A DNA stretch of 64,000 nucleotides from Cryptomeria japonica (taxonomy: Eukaryota; Streptophyta; Pinopsida; Cupressales; Cupressaceae), in the NCBI RefSeq assembly GCF_030272615.1, contig NC_081414.1, positions 52,074,636 through 52,138,635 on the forward strand. The letters run 5' to 3'. This document shows positions 1-11,331 of this stretch, in pieces. Every line of letters starts with the position of its first letter. The stretch's first letter is position 1. Below the pieces are notes generated by a model. It was given only the letters and a program-made list of their open reading frames with translations, did no database searches and was not told where the DNA came from. The position numbers and the translations under genes are program-made.

Positions 1-1169
1 CTTCACCTGTGGTTTGTCAGGATTAGTTATGGCTATCTGTTTCACCATAGAGTTCTCATAAAGAGACCTTTCCTGTAGTGTCCTATGAGAGAGAGTAGCT
101 TTCAAGCGGGGGCCGTGCCCGAAGTGGATGACAAGATAACCTATCAGAAGTCAGATAAAAAGTGATAACCTAATAATTGATTAGGGGGTGGTTAGAATAA
201 ATATTAATTAAGATAATGTACCTCATGCATAGGTGTAGTGCTTGTGCAAGGCTCATAATGTTACAAGAAGGCCTGGAATGGAAAACTTACCACCTTGTCT
301 TCATGAAAGGATTGGTAGGGTCTGCATGAGACTTAGTTGGAGCTGGAAGCCAGGAGAGGTTACCAGGACAGAGAGCCGGAACCTAGGAGGTTGTACCATG
401 GTATCCATCTTAAGCTATGCGATGACACTCTCTCGTTAGAGTCACTAGTGTTTGTGAGTTGAGTCTCATGGATGTTTACGGAGTCTTGTAGTTCTTTCGT
501 ACTTGTCTTACTTTTCTTGCTTGAGGGTTTTCTACTATCTCCTAGCACGGTGGGGTGGTTCCATTTCAGGATCACATGGTCGGGTGGTAGTGCCACTTCC
601 CATCGGATGTTCTGGAATGTATCTTTAGGTGAGGAAGGGCTTCGCTGGTGTTTTTGGGTTCGTGGTTCATGTACTAGCTCATGTTCATGATCATTGCTCA
701 GTTGAGACCTTGTGGTCATTGTATCAAACTTTTATGTAACCTTGATTTTGTAACTTTGTAATCCGTGGTATTTGTGGTAACCATGTATTTATGGATATTG
801 TAAAAGGGAATCATTGGAATGTTTGTTATTTCAGTTGCCTTAATCTTTTGTATATATGATCTATGAGAAATAAATGCATTGGAGTACTTTGATTCTTTCA
901 TTATGGAATATGGATGTATGTGTAGTTTTTGTCTTAAGCATTTGATTTTCCTATTTAGATGAACAGTTGGATTAACCATGGTGTTAACATAATTTGTGAA
1001 TTAATATTTGTTGGTAACCCTTAGGAAATCATGTGTTAGTCTTTCGCTGTGTTATTATACGTGCAATGGTTATAATTAGTGCACTTGTTCTTTTAAAAAA
1101 AAAATTATTACACCCTTTTAGTTGCCTAGTTGTATTGTTTTCCTTTAGGGTTTCTAGTGGGGCATTATA
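1..1169. repeat. Diverged LTR fragment, related to the LTR at 58452-61969
   Basis: The stretch has no coding potential but lines up in order with the last 1.7 kb of the large LTR ending at 61969. Matching blocks are about 130-230 with 60440-60560, about 490-640 with 60880-61030 (both have CCTAGCAC, GGGGTGGTTCC and CACATGGTC), and 1120-1169 with 61920-61969. Both end in TAGGGT, then GGGCATTAYA. This copy ends in ATA where the right copy ends in ACA, probably one C-to-T change. The window starts inside it, so its other end, orientation and completeness are unknown. Confidence 0.55.
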
Positions 1170-2170
1170 GAATTCATCAAGTATTTGTCAAGCATTCATA
1201 ATCAATTAGGAGCCTTGAAGACATTGAAGAATAATAGGACATCACCGACAGACGATTGGCTTGTACCCATCCCTTAGGGGTTGGGTATGGTTTCATGTTA
1301 TTTTCATGTCTTTATATGAGCTTCATTACATCAATTTTTATATTTACATTCATGATTTAGATCACTTTGCTTCATTGATTTAGAGAATTTACTTTGTCAA
1401 TTACAAACATTTAGGGTTTACTCTTTAGGGTTGATCTAGATTGTTTGCATTCATCCTAAGGTATTGCACACACACAAGATTCCTGCACACACTATTTTAC
1501 CATATAAATGGGCTATTTGTGGAGGTGGAAATTGTCAACACAAGGATTTGACCAAGGCAAATCCCTATAGCCACTCAAGCCCCCTTCTTTTTCAGTTGCA
1601 AGTGCAAAAATAGGTACCTAGAAGGCTTCCCAGATTAGCAAAAGGCACAAGGTTAGTCCCAAGGCTTCAGAATACCCTAAATCCTTTAGGGATAGGGGTG
1701 TGGTGCCCTGGTCCTTCCCAGGACAAGGGAATGGCACTCTGGTCCCCTTCAATTTTAGTGAATTTTAACAAGGTGAAGGCTCAAGATCTCACGTTTGCAA
1801 CACTCTATCAAATCATCAAGGATAGGGGCATGGTGCCCTGGTCTTGGTCAGTTTGGATCAATTTTTAACAATAGGTACACATCCAGATTCCCCCTCCTTC
1901 TCTACTTTCAGTATCTCAGTTTCAGATCTGTGGGTTTCTGTAATTTCAGTTCATATATGCTTCATTGTTTATCTCCTATTCTACTTGATCAATCTTTCAC
2001 ATCTTATCTTTATTTACAACAAGAGGAATAGAAACCCTAAGAGATAATACTTGGCTCTCTCTTTCTCACAAGAAGTAGCCAAAGTGATCTATCTCCCTAG
2101 GCTCTTTCATATTCCCAATGTGTTGGCTAAAATGGGATTAGGTCCTAGTCACCCGGTCTCGCTTTTTCCC
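1170..2170. other. Non-coding stretch, possibly retroelement leader
   Basis: No coding region is supported. A motif containing TGGTGCCCTGGTC occurs at 1691-1714 and 1821-1844, and a weaker form (TGGCACTCTGGTC) lies near 1733-1747. The position directly after an LTR end suggests the untranslated leader of an LTR element, but no primer-binding site is visible at 1170. LINE F begins at about 2171 without a recognisable boundary signal. Confidence 0.35.
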
Positions 2171-4870
2171 CTACACAATAAGAACAACCCATTTGCTCGA
2201 GGGATCCTTGTACAACTTCCAAACAAGATTTGCTCCAAGGTCTTTATTTTGAGCTGAGAGGTCTCTAATACCCGCACCCCCAAGAGACTTAGGAAGACAA
2301 ACCTTGTCCCAAGCTGGAAGAGGAATTTTCACTTTCCCTCCTCTATTGTCATTCCAAAGAAAGGACCTTAGAAAAGACTGAATCTCATTAACATATTTCT
2401 TAGGAGCTTTCAAGACTGACATCCAATAGGTAGGGACAAAATTAAGCATTGACTTAATGAGAAGAATCTTACCAAATAGAGTTAACCATTTATGATTCCA
2501 AGACAAAATCCTAGAAGATATCGCATAGACCACCCTATCCCAAAAATTATGTTTTTCCGAACTAGTAAAAAAAGGAACACCAAGATATTTATAGGGAAAA
2601 GAACCCACCTCATAACCCCAAAAACAAACCAACCTATTATTGACTAAAGGGAAAACATTCAAGAAGAATATCTTGGATTTGGAATTATTTACCTTCTGCC
2701 TCAAGAAATCACAATATGCAGTGATAATATCCTTAATAGTTTTTGCTTCAGCCAAAGATGCATGCCCGAAAAGAAGGGTATCTTCTGCAGATAAGAAATG
2801 AGAATTAGGTTCTGAGAGACCCTCAACCCTAATCCCTCTCCAAACCCCTGATAATTTAGTGGAATGAATGACCAAAGCCTCAACTAACAAGACAAACAGA
2901 AAAGGAGACAAGGGATCACCTTGTCTAACCCCTCTAAAAGAGGAGAAGAAACCACAGGGGGCACCATCTACTAGCACAGAGAACCTAGGAGTAGAGATGC
3001 AAGAGTAAACCCACTTAATCCAACTTTTCCCAAAACCAAATTTGTATGCGACAAAAACCAAAGCCTGCCAATCTAACCTATCATACGCTTTCATCATATC
3101 TAACTTGAGAATCATAGTAGGTAACTTCAGTAATTAAATAGAGTGAAGGACCTCATGAGCCACAATAACACCATTTGAGGTGTCCTTCCTAGGGACAAAC
3201 CCACCTTGTTCTGAGGAAATAATTTTAGGGATGAGCTTAGCAAGTCTCATCAAAATTTCTTTAGTGATGATCTTATAAAGAGTATTGCATAAAGCAATTG
3301 GACGAAACTCATCAAATGACTTTGGGTTTTGTGCCTTAGGAATAATTGCAATAAGGGTTGTATTAAGTTCTTTTAGAATAGTTTGATTGCATCTAGCCTC
3401 TTCAAGAGCTAGGAGAACATCATTCCCCACAAAATCCCAACATTTCTGAAAGAACAAAGCAGTAAACCCATCAGGGCCTGACACCTTTTTCGGAGACATA
3501 GAAAAGACAACCTCTCTCAATTCAGAGCTCATTAAAAGGGCCATTAGCATTCTATTATCTTCCAAGAAAAGTAAAGGGGGAATAGAATCAACAAATTTAC
3601 TATCCAAGGTCATAGAATCCGCTATAAGCAAGGATTTGAAGTACCTAACCGCCTCTAAAGCAATTGAGTCCTCATAAGATAGACAATTACCAATAGAATC
3701 ATTTATGCATGAAATCCTATTTCGTTGTCTTTTCAATTTAGTGGAGGAATGAAAGAATTTAGTATTCCTATCTCCCTCAGCTAACCAATGGTCCCTAGAC
3801 TTATGCCTCCAATAAGACTCTTCACAAGCTAGAATCTCCTCCACTTGGTGTTTCAAAAAATCATGTTTATCAAAGGAAGAAGAATCTATTCCATTAGCAA
3901 CAAAAAAATTATTTAAATCCTCAATTCCACCTTGGATCCTAGCCTTCTCCCCAAAAATATTTTTAAAATGAAGAAGATTCCATTCTTTAATCCGATTTTT
4001 GAGACAAGCAAGCTTTTTGACCATCTGAAACATCCGAGATCCTTCCACAAAGGGAGCAAAAATCCACCAATCTCTTAAAAGAGGCAAAAATGACTTATCC
4101 CTAAATCACATAGGTTCAAATTTAAAGGGAGCTTTGTGAGGAGCTCTATCCTCAACGATGGAGAACAAGATTGGAAAGTTGTCCGACCTAACATTATGGA
4201 GAACTAAGGGAAAAAATTCCAATTCAGTATCAAACCAATTTTCAAACACCAAAAAATGATCCAATCTCTCCGCAATTTGAGAAAAATCCTTTCTCATATT
4301 AGTCCAAGTAAAAGGGCCATTTTGAGTTTTACAATCAACCAAACACATATTGCCAATAAAGCGACTAAAATCATCAATAATATGTCTGTTGGGAAGAATA
4401 CCCCCAACTTTCTCATTAGGGCTTGAAATTGCATTAAAATCACCTCTAAAAATCAATAAGTTTCTCTTGAGAGGAGAAGCAATCAAATCCAATCTATCCC
4501 ACAACCTCCTTTTATCCAAAACAGACATAGGTCCATAGATATTAAAAATTTAGAACTTAACATTTGAAAACTTACTCTTAACCAATCCTAACATCCAGTT
4601 CGAGGTAGAAGAAACCAAAGAAAAAGCTACACTAAAATCATTCCAAAGGAACACAAGGCCACTCGAAGCCCCATTAGAAGCAGAAGCAGAAGCAGAAGCA
4701 CAAAACTTCCACACTTTCTAGGAGGAAAACAAAGACTTAAGAGAAGGAAAAGATAATTTGGTTTCTTGTAACATCAAAATATCACACTTCATTTAATCCA
4801 ATTGGGATTTAATCAAGCGTCGTTTGTTAGGGGCGGTTAAGCCCCTAACATTCCATGATATGATCCTCAT
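2171..4870 (-). pseudogene. LINE F ORF2: AP endonuclease and reverse transcriptase, truncated
   Basis: The start ATG (4870-4868) opens the endonuclease with MRIISWNVRG. Later endonuclease motifs are GDFN (near 4440), FTWTN with RLDHFL (4310-4250), and SDNFPI in place of the usual SDHxPI. The reverse transcriptase shows SGPDGF, IPKAQNPKSFDEFRPIALCN, LDMMKAYDRLDW and GVRQGDPLSPF. The active-site F/Y-A-D-D reads S-A-E-D, so the polymerase would be dead. The whole 900 codons stay in one frame and are broken only by nonsense codons (for example near 4785, 4720, 4550, 4090 and 3120). The frame ends at 2171 before any zinc-binding or RNase H region. Confidence 0.85.
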
Positions 4871-4875
4871 TGGCC

Positions 4876-7154
4876 TCAAGGGGAGACTGAGGCTCCCCTC
4901 TTCCCACAGTTATCAATATGAGAGGTCTTCCCCTCATTAAATTCATTCTGAAGATTCCTCTTAGAAGCCAGAGACCTAGTCAGAGGTAGGCTAATAACTT
5001 TCTTTTTTGTCCTCTTCCACTTCGAAGAATTTAAAGGTGAGATAAGAGTTGATTGAATCCCAACATCAATCTCCTGTTGGGTCTTAAAATGTTTAGGTTG
5101 TCTACCCTTCCTCAATGGGGAAGTGAAAGGAGACCCTGTTGAAAGAGGAGTTTGAACCAAAGGAGATTTGTCTATGTCAAGTTTGTTCGGCATAGCAGAA
5201 GAAGGTACCTTTTCTATATCAACCTCCTCATCCGGAGAGATAACATCAAAAGGGTTTATAGAAGGAGGAATGCACATATCCTTGTGAGTTTAACTAAATC
5301 ATTGTCAATGGAATCAATCACTTTATCTGTCATTTAAGAATCTAAAATAATATTGTTTTTGTTCACCAAGTTCTGAATTTGAGCAATAAGATGTTCCTTC
5401 AAGGCAAGTAGGGGCATGTCCAAACTGGGGGTATTGCAAAGATTAGCTTATCCAGTCATGAGTTCAACATGATTAGGAGAGGTTCCAACCTCAAGCGACC
5501 TCCCTCTATCACAACCCAAGTTTAAGGAAATGTTAACTGTTGGAGGGGGGAAATTCACTCTTGGATCTAGTATTGGATTATTCAAACCATTGTCAACACA
5601 ATTGGGAAGAGAAAAAGAAAAGATGTCCCCAGTACCCGGAAGAGCTCCACCCCCCAAACACATATCTTTACCAGCATCCCAGATAAAGTTCTTATTAGTA
5701 ATTGTGGGGGGGGGGGCGGCTATGGAACCAACTCCACCACGAACAACCTCGACATTAACAGATTTATCTAGGGATGTAGAAGATAAGGGAGGCACAAAAC
5801 CCCTTTTAGGACCATTAGGGATGTTGTTATATTTTAACAAACTTTGCATATTGTGTTAGGAAAGAGATTCCAAATTAGTAAAACCCTTCTCCATATCAAT
5901 AGGAGAAGACTTCTTATCCCCGGAACAAGCATTGACAAAAGAAAGCCCCTTTAACCTCGAAAAAAGAGCAGAATCCATGACAACAAAGGATTTACCAAAC
6001 CAGTCATTATCTTTAATGATATCTTGCTGCCAGTTACCATCTACAGATTTCATGTTACAATAGCGGGGTTGATTAAGTTTAGGGTTAATCAACACATAAA
6101 TTTTCACAAGGAAATGATCATCCTCAAAAACCGAATATGACAATAAAAATTTCCCAAAAGTGTCTCCAATTCTCTTTAGAATCTCAAACTCAACAAGCTC
6201 AAAGAGTAATTTTGGCAACTTGAACCAAGTGAGGACTTGCTTAAAAGTATTCCAAGAAGGCACAAAAAAAGGTTTCCACAACTCGACAAGGATGAAATTA
6301 CTCTCTAACCAGAAGAAAGGGACTTCCATACCCTTATTTATTTGTTCCTCTGAATCAAAGACAACAATAAAGGAGCTAGCCGACATAACTTGAAAAAACA
6401 GAGTGCCAAACCATCTATCATGAATCATTTGTGATAATTTAGAAAGTTTAGCATTCCCTCCCCAAACATGAATGATAAATGCAAGAGAGTGAAGATCACA
6501 AGATTTTTTCCCAAAAGAATTAACTGTTAAATCTTTCAAAGGAACCAAAAACCATACCTTATCCCCTAAGCTAGGGTTAGCATCCATAGAGTTACGAATA
6601 TCACCTGAATTGCCCATGGTATTCACCTTCAATGGTGCCTGAGGCTGGGAGATCGTCGATGACTTCTTATCATTTGTGGGCATCACAGGAGAAGAAGCCC
6701 TAGATGCATTAGACAGACCTGACAAAACCTTACAGACGTCATTCACCCCCTTTTGGCAATTAGAGTTTGAAGCAGCCGGAACCCTCACATCTGCATTGAT
6801 AATGTCCTTCCATGATTTTTTGTTATCAACCCCAACCCTACCATGCCTACGACCAGAGGATGCTTCACCCCTATTCTACTGTCAAGGGTCCACATTATTG
6901 TTCCTATTCTAAAACTGTTAACCATTGTCCCTTTAATGGAAGAAACCTCGAAAGTACTTGGAGACTGGCCGAAGGGCTGCATCATTATGGTCCCCACTCT
7001 GCACATTACACTGTGACACCACCCTATCAACCCACTTGCCATCATGGAATACCCACTATGGGGTGTGCTCCATTTGTAGATCGAAGGAATCCAAATCATC
7101 AAAATCATCAAAATCTTCATCTGCCCACTGTTTTGTCCCCCCTTTTTCCTTCAT
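4876..7154 (-). pseudogene. LINE F ORF1, gag-like nucleic-acid-binding protein (DUF4283 type)
   Basis: The likely start is the ATG at 7154-7152, followed by an acidic stretch rich in D and F. The frame then runs to 5448 with several stop codons (clustered at about 6850-6960, and one at 5856) and shifts frame near 5280 before ending at 4876. The segment around 6550-6100 reads as a DUF4283 domain: a VWFLVPLKDL-like beginning, a WGG turn, SFIVVFDSEE, then an FVPSW segment. In plant LINEs this domain lies in the RNA-chaperone ORF1 that coats element RNA. The C-terminal part (5277-4876) is Ser/Pro/Lys-rich and probably disordered. The TGA stop lies 5 nt before the ATG of ORF2. It is non-functional as it stands. 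Confidence 0.75.
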
Positions 7155-7177
7155 TGCTATTATTTAGCTAGTTTACT

Positions 7178-7745
7178 ATTATATTTAATATTTAGAAAAA
7201 ATTGTATATTCAATTTTTAAATAAATAAAATGTAGCATTTTCATTGGATTTTTTATGTACCAATTATAATTTAAACTTAACGCTTTTTATGTGTATTATT
7301 ATATTTAATATTTAGATAAAATATATATTCAATTTTTAAATAAACAAAATGTAACATTTTCATTGGATCTTTGATGTATCAAAATATTATTTAAACTTAA
7401 CACTTTTTATGTGTATGAAAGGTTGTGCCATTGAATTGTGAGTTTTCGTGATAGCATTAATTAAAATTAAACATAAATCATTATTCTAGTAAATAATTCA
7501 AAATTCAAATAAATATTTTAAAATTATTTGAATTATTTTTAATAATTAGAAAAAAAATTATATATTCACACTTTTCATATTTTTAAATAAATAAAATGTA
7601 GCATCATCTTCATTAAATCATATCAATTATAATTTAAACTTGACACTTTTTGTGAGTATGGTTGTACCATGGAATTAAGAGTTTTTATGACCACAATTGT
7701 TGATAACATTAATTAAAATTGAATATAAATCATTATTCTAACAAA
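7178..7745. repeat. AT-rich tandem and near-tandem duplication
   Basis: A unit of about 120 bp starting ATTATATTTAATATTTAG occurs at 7178-7297 and again from 7298. A third, more diverged copy lies at about 7540-7660. The sequence after copy two (7420-7505, with GTGCCATTGAATT and TAATTAAAATTRAAYATAAATCATTATTCTA) is repeated after copy three (7658-7745). The history is therefore a tandem duplication followed by duplication of a larger block. No coding content. Confidence 0.8.
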
Positions 7746-8623
7746 TAAATATATTAAAATGTTTGATAATTAATTTTAGATTATCGATATAAAATATTTA
7801 AATCATTAATATGAAGTGCAATATAAATACCTATTTATTCAATATAAATTATTCTAAGAGTGATTTATCTTTCACCTTCAATTTTATGGTAGTTGCAAAA
7901 TAAATATATGGATATAATTTTTTCTTAATCCATGCTTCTACTTCTTTTAGTCCAAGGAAAATGCACACATTTTTTTAATTTATATTCTACAATTAATAAT
8001 TTTGAACAACCTATTTTTCTAGATTTGTATAATTAAATCTTGAAACACAAAATAGGGGTAATTCCCTTATCTATTTGGTGGTTTATTTTTTTTCTTTTAT
8101 TTATAAATTTATTAAAAAATATATATGCATATAAGAACATTACTGATTTTTTCTATAGATAAAATAATTAATCAAGAAAAGACTTTCTAATCTTCTATAC
8201 CAAAATAAATAGATGTGTTGGTGTATAGCTCAAATTGGTTTACCAACCCAAAACAATAACATTCTTTGAGTAATAAGTAAATGGTACAACACAACATTAT
8301 TTATGTAAAAAGAGTTTGTGATAGAGTTAAAATAAACATTACAATGCATTGTTATATTTAAATAAAGTCAAAATGTTTTAAAAATTGGTTAAATAAGAAT
8401 TTGATTAGATAATTTATAATTTATGACAAAGAACCTATTTTACAATATTAAAATTTATTTATTTATTTTATGCCTCTTTTTTATGTTATGCATTAAATTA
8501 CCCATTTTCTATTTTTGACATCTCCCTTGACCTAATTTTGTTGTATGCATTCATCTCCATCACTTATGTATTTTCCTAAGGTCCTTGAGGTTTCTAATTA
8601 TGGGAGCACATCAAATTTTATAA

Positions 8624-8624
<1 letters not shown>

Positions 8625-8685
<61 letters not shown>
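8625..8685. repeat. (TA)n microsatellite
   Basis: About 30 uninterrupted TA dinucleotides, a tract prone to slippage and length change. Confidence 0.97.
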
Positions 8686-8689
<4 letters not shown>

Positions 8690-11230
8690 CATTAGAGTTG
8701 TGGAGTTTCCCTTCCTAGCACATTCTTTCCCCTACTTTTTTGTATCAAACTTTCCCACACTTATATTCCTCTCATTCTTTTGTCGCTTTTATACCTTATC
8801 TCGTTAAGACTACCAAGTTTCCCATATGACCATCATACTTTTCCATAAAATATTGGTTCGACATAAGCCCTCATTGGAGAGTTAGTTTCTCTCATTAATA
8901 TACCTCCCTTCCAGACCTTAGCCCCTAACTTTTGTACAAGTTATGGAGTACCCCCAATACCTAAACTTTGGTAGTACTACATTTTTTTCATTCTTTACCT
9001 CACCTACCTCCTTGCATCACCAAACCACCATTAATAATTATTTGGATGGCACTCCTTTCAAATAATATTATGGCCATAAAAGGATCATTTAATAATGAGG
9101 GACATGTATCCATGTGGACCTCTAGTGATCTAAATAAGAGAGATAAATTTTTCTAACAATAATACAATCCTTATGATTTTAAATAATATGGGGCATGCCA
9201 CCATTATTATAGGGTATGATAAATCAGGTCACATGAAACATTCTCCATGCCTCTAAAGTACATTCTAGTGCATGTTGAATACTTTCAAGTGTAGCTCAAA
9301 GGAAAACACCACCGATTGGGTATGTGCATTCTAAGACTAACATGATGCTCTCAAGATCATTAATGTTTACATCTAATCTTAATTTACCTGCAACATAATC
9401 TTCTAGTTTTGAAATATGTCTCCCTATCTTCTTCATATGTTTCCATTGAGTTTGACTATTTTGCCTAGTTTTTGTGCCACTATTAGATTCACAAGAGATC
9501 AACTTTCTAGTTCCAATTAACCTTGTGGATAACACAACTTGTTAAAAAATCCTATTTTTAGATCTTGATGTTTCTTTGATACCAATTTATTTGTAAATAT
9601 TGAGAAGATAGTCTCCTTGAACTCACCTAAAATATGCCAACTTGTCAAATTAGCAAACAACATTTAAAACATTACTTCCACAACATAATATGATGTAAAT
9701 GAAATATAGAAACATGGAAAAATAGTGTAAACTTGCAAGAAAAACATGTATTAGGATTGATACATGGAGATTAACTTATATAAATCCTAAAGGGTAAAAA
9801 CAAAAATGTGCACAAGCATTTTTCTCATCATTCCCCCGTCCCATCTATTCATAAAAAGTGTTACAACACAAAAGTGGTTAATTGGATCCATTCCAATGCT
9901 ATGAAACTCCTTCACACCTAATGTATAACCCTATCACTCAGATACTTTATTAAGTCCCTATTTACAACCTTACAAAGAACATGAAAATTGAAGGTTCCAA
10001 CATGATTCAACTTGATGATCCTTAATTACATATTATATGCCACTCCTCTATTCTCATATAGAAAATAGAATAATGAACCTTGAATGAGTCCATTCATGTG
10101 CCAAAACCCATTGTAATCCACTCTCTACTCACATAGGGATGTTTTTTATTATGTGTGGCATACCAATAATCATCCATTTGCTATGATAGCTTGTATTTAT
10201 GATAATATTTAGTGTATTTACTATGGTATTCTATGTATTTGCTATAATAGTTGCTCATTTGTGCAATAAATGATATTATCATTGCTCATACAAAACAAAA
10301 CAAAAAAGTCACTATCCTTGCTTTTCTACCGAAAATACAAATCTACAATATGCTACAAACACTCTCAAAATATTCTCAATCACCTCAAATACTCCATCCT
10401 TGTTTGTATCAAATAAACATATTTTTACTTTAATTTTTCATCTCCATATTAATAATAGTCACCTTCTTTATTGAAATAGAAACAAATAATCATATTTTTA
10501 CATTATTTTTTCAAAAACAAATCACTATTCACTTTCATGATTGAAATAGTTCTATGCTACCCTACTAATTTAGCATGATTAGACTTTATTTTCACATCAA
10601 AACTCTAAAATAATGTTTAAATCAAAATTGTAAACAAGTAGATACAAATCCAACTAACAAATATCATAAACAAATGATATTTTAATAATATTTCCAAAAC
10701 CAAATAAATCATATGACCAAAAGTCATAACAAAAAGTACACCACACAAAAAGAATACATCATATATTGTTTCTTTATACTTTTAGCTTTCGTGTGCTTTA
10801 CAAATCAATTGGTTATCAAAATTTTCTTTGGAAGGCACACCACACCATGCCTAACTTTTTTAGTGTAAGTTAAGACTTGAAATTATTTATTCTTCTTTAA
10901 TAAATAAATAAATAAATTTTGTTGTTTACTTTTATGCTTTGGTGATAAATGTGAAAAGGATGGAGATTCCCATTTACGTATCATATATTATACATTTTTT
11001 TATATTGGAAAATGCTTATTTTATTCTCTACCCAATTTTAACATGAAGACTCCCGTGCTTTTCTTGTGGTCAATAACCTTCTATTTTTAGGGTGATATCC
11101 ATTGGATACTTTTAAGCTTGTCACTTTTGAGTTTTACTTTATTTTCTAGTTAAAGTGAGAGAATTTGTTAGGGTTTCATTTATGATAAAAATATGCGTGA
11201 ATTGATGATTGAGTTTTTGAAAAAGTTTAT

Positions 11231-11331
11231 TGTGTAGAAGATTTAGTCTGTCATAAATCTTATGGTGTATAAGAGTTAACCTCTCATTAATCTTATGGTG
11301 TAGAAGACTTAACTTCTATCATAAATCTATG
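11231..11331. repeat. Short tandem repeat, about three units of 32-36 bp
   Basis: Diverged units share the pattern GTAGAAGAYTTA followed by TCATAAATCTTATGGTGTA. The units differ by several substitutions, so the array is not recent. Confidence 0.6.

Larger units (their letters stand above)
2171..7175 (-). mobile_element. LINE F: L1-type non-LTR retrotransposon, decayed, 3' part missing
   Basis: ORF1 (DUF4283-like) is followed by ORF2 (AP endonuclease then reverse transcriptase), the plant L1/RIL order. Coding similarity begins about 20 bp inside the 5' edge near 7175, so the 5' end looks complete. At the other end, ORF2 stops just after the reverse transcriptase thumb. The zinc-binding and RNase H regions seen in the two other LINEs here are absent, and there is no poly(A). 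LINEs normally lose their 5' end, so this 3' loss points to a later deletion or recombination. I found no target-site duplication. Confidence 0.8.

Noticed and set aside
242-979. Several short frames in the first kilobase
   Set aside because: They lie within the LTR-like repeat, differ in strand, and match no protein motif.
1405-1435. TTTAGGG units suggesting interstitial telomere repeat
   Set aside because: Only scattered single units are present, with no tandem array.
9296-9590. Minus-strand frame (79 residues) next to a TGGTATCAAAGA primer-like site, suggesting a copia relic
   Set aside because: The frame has no gag motif, and no LTR end or second LTR could be found.
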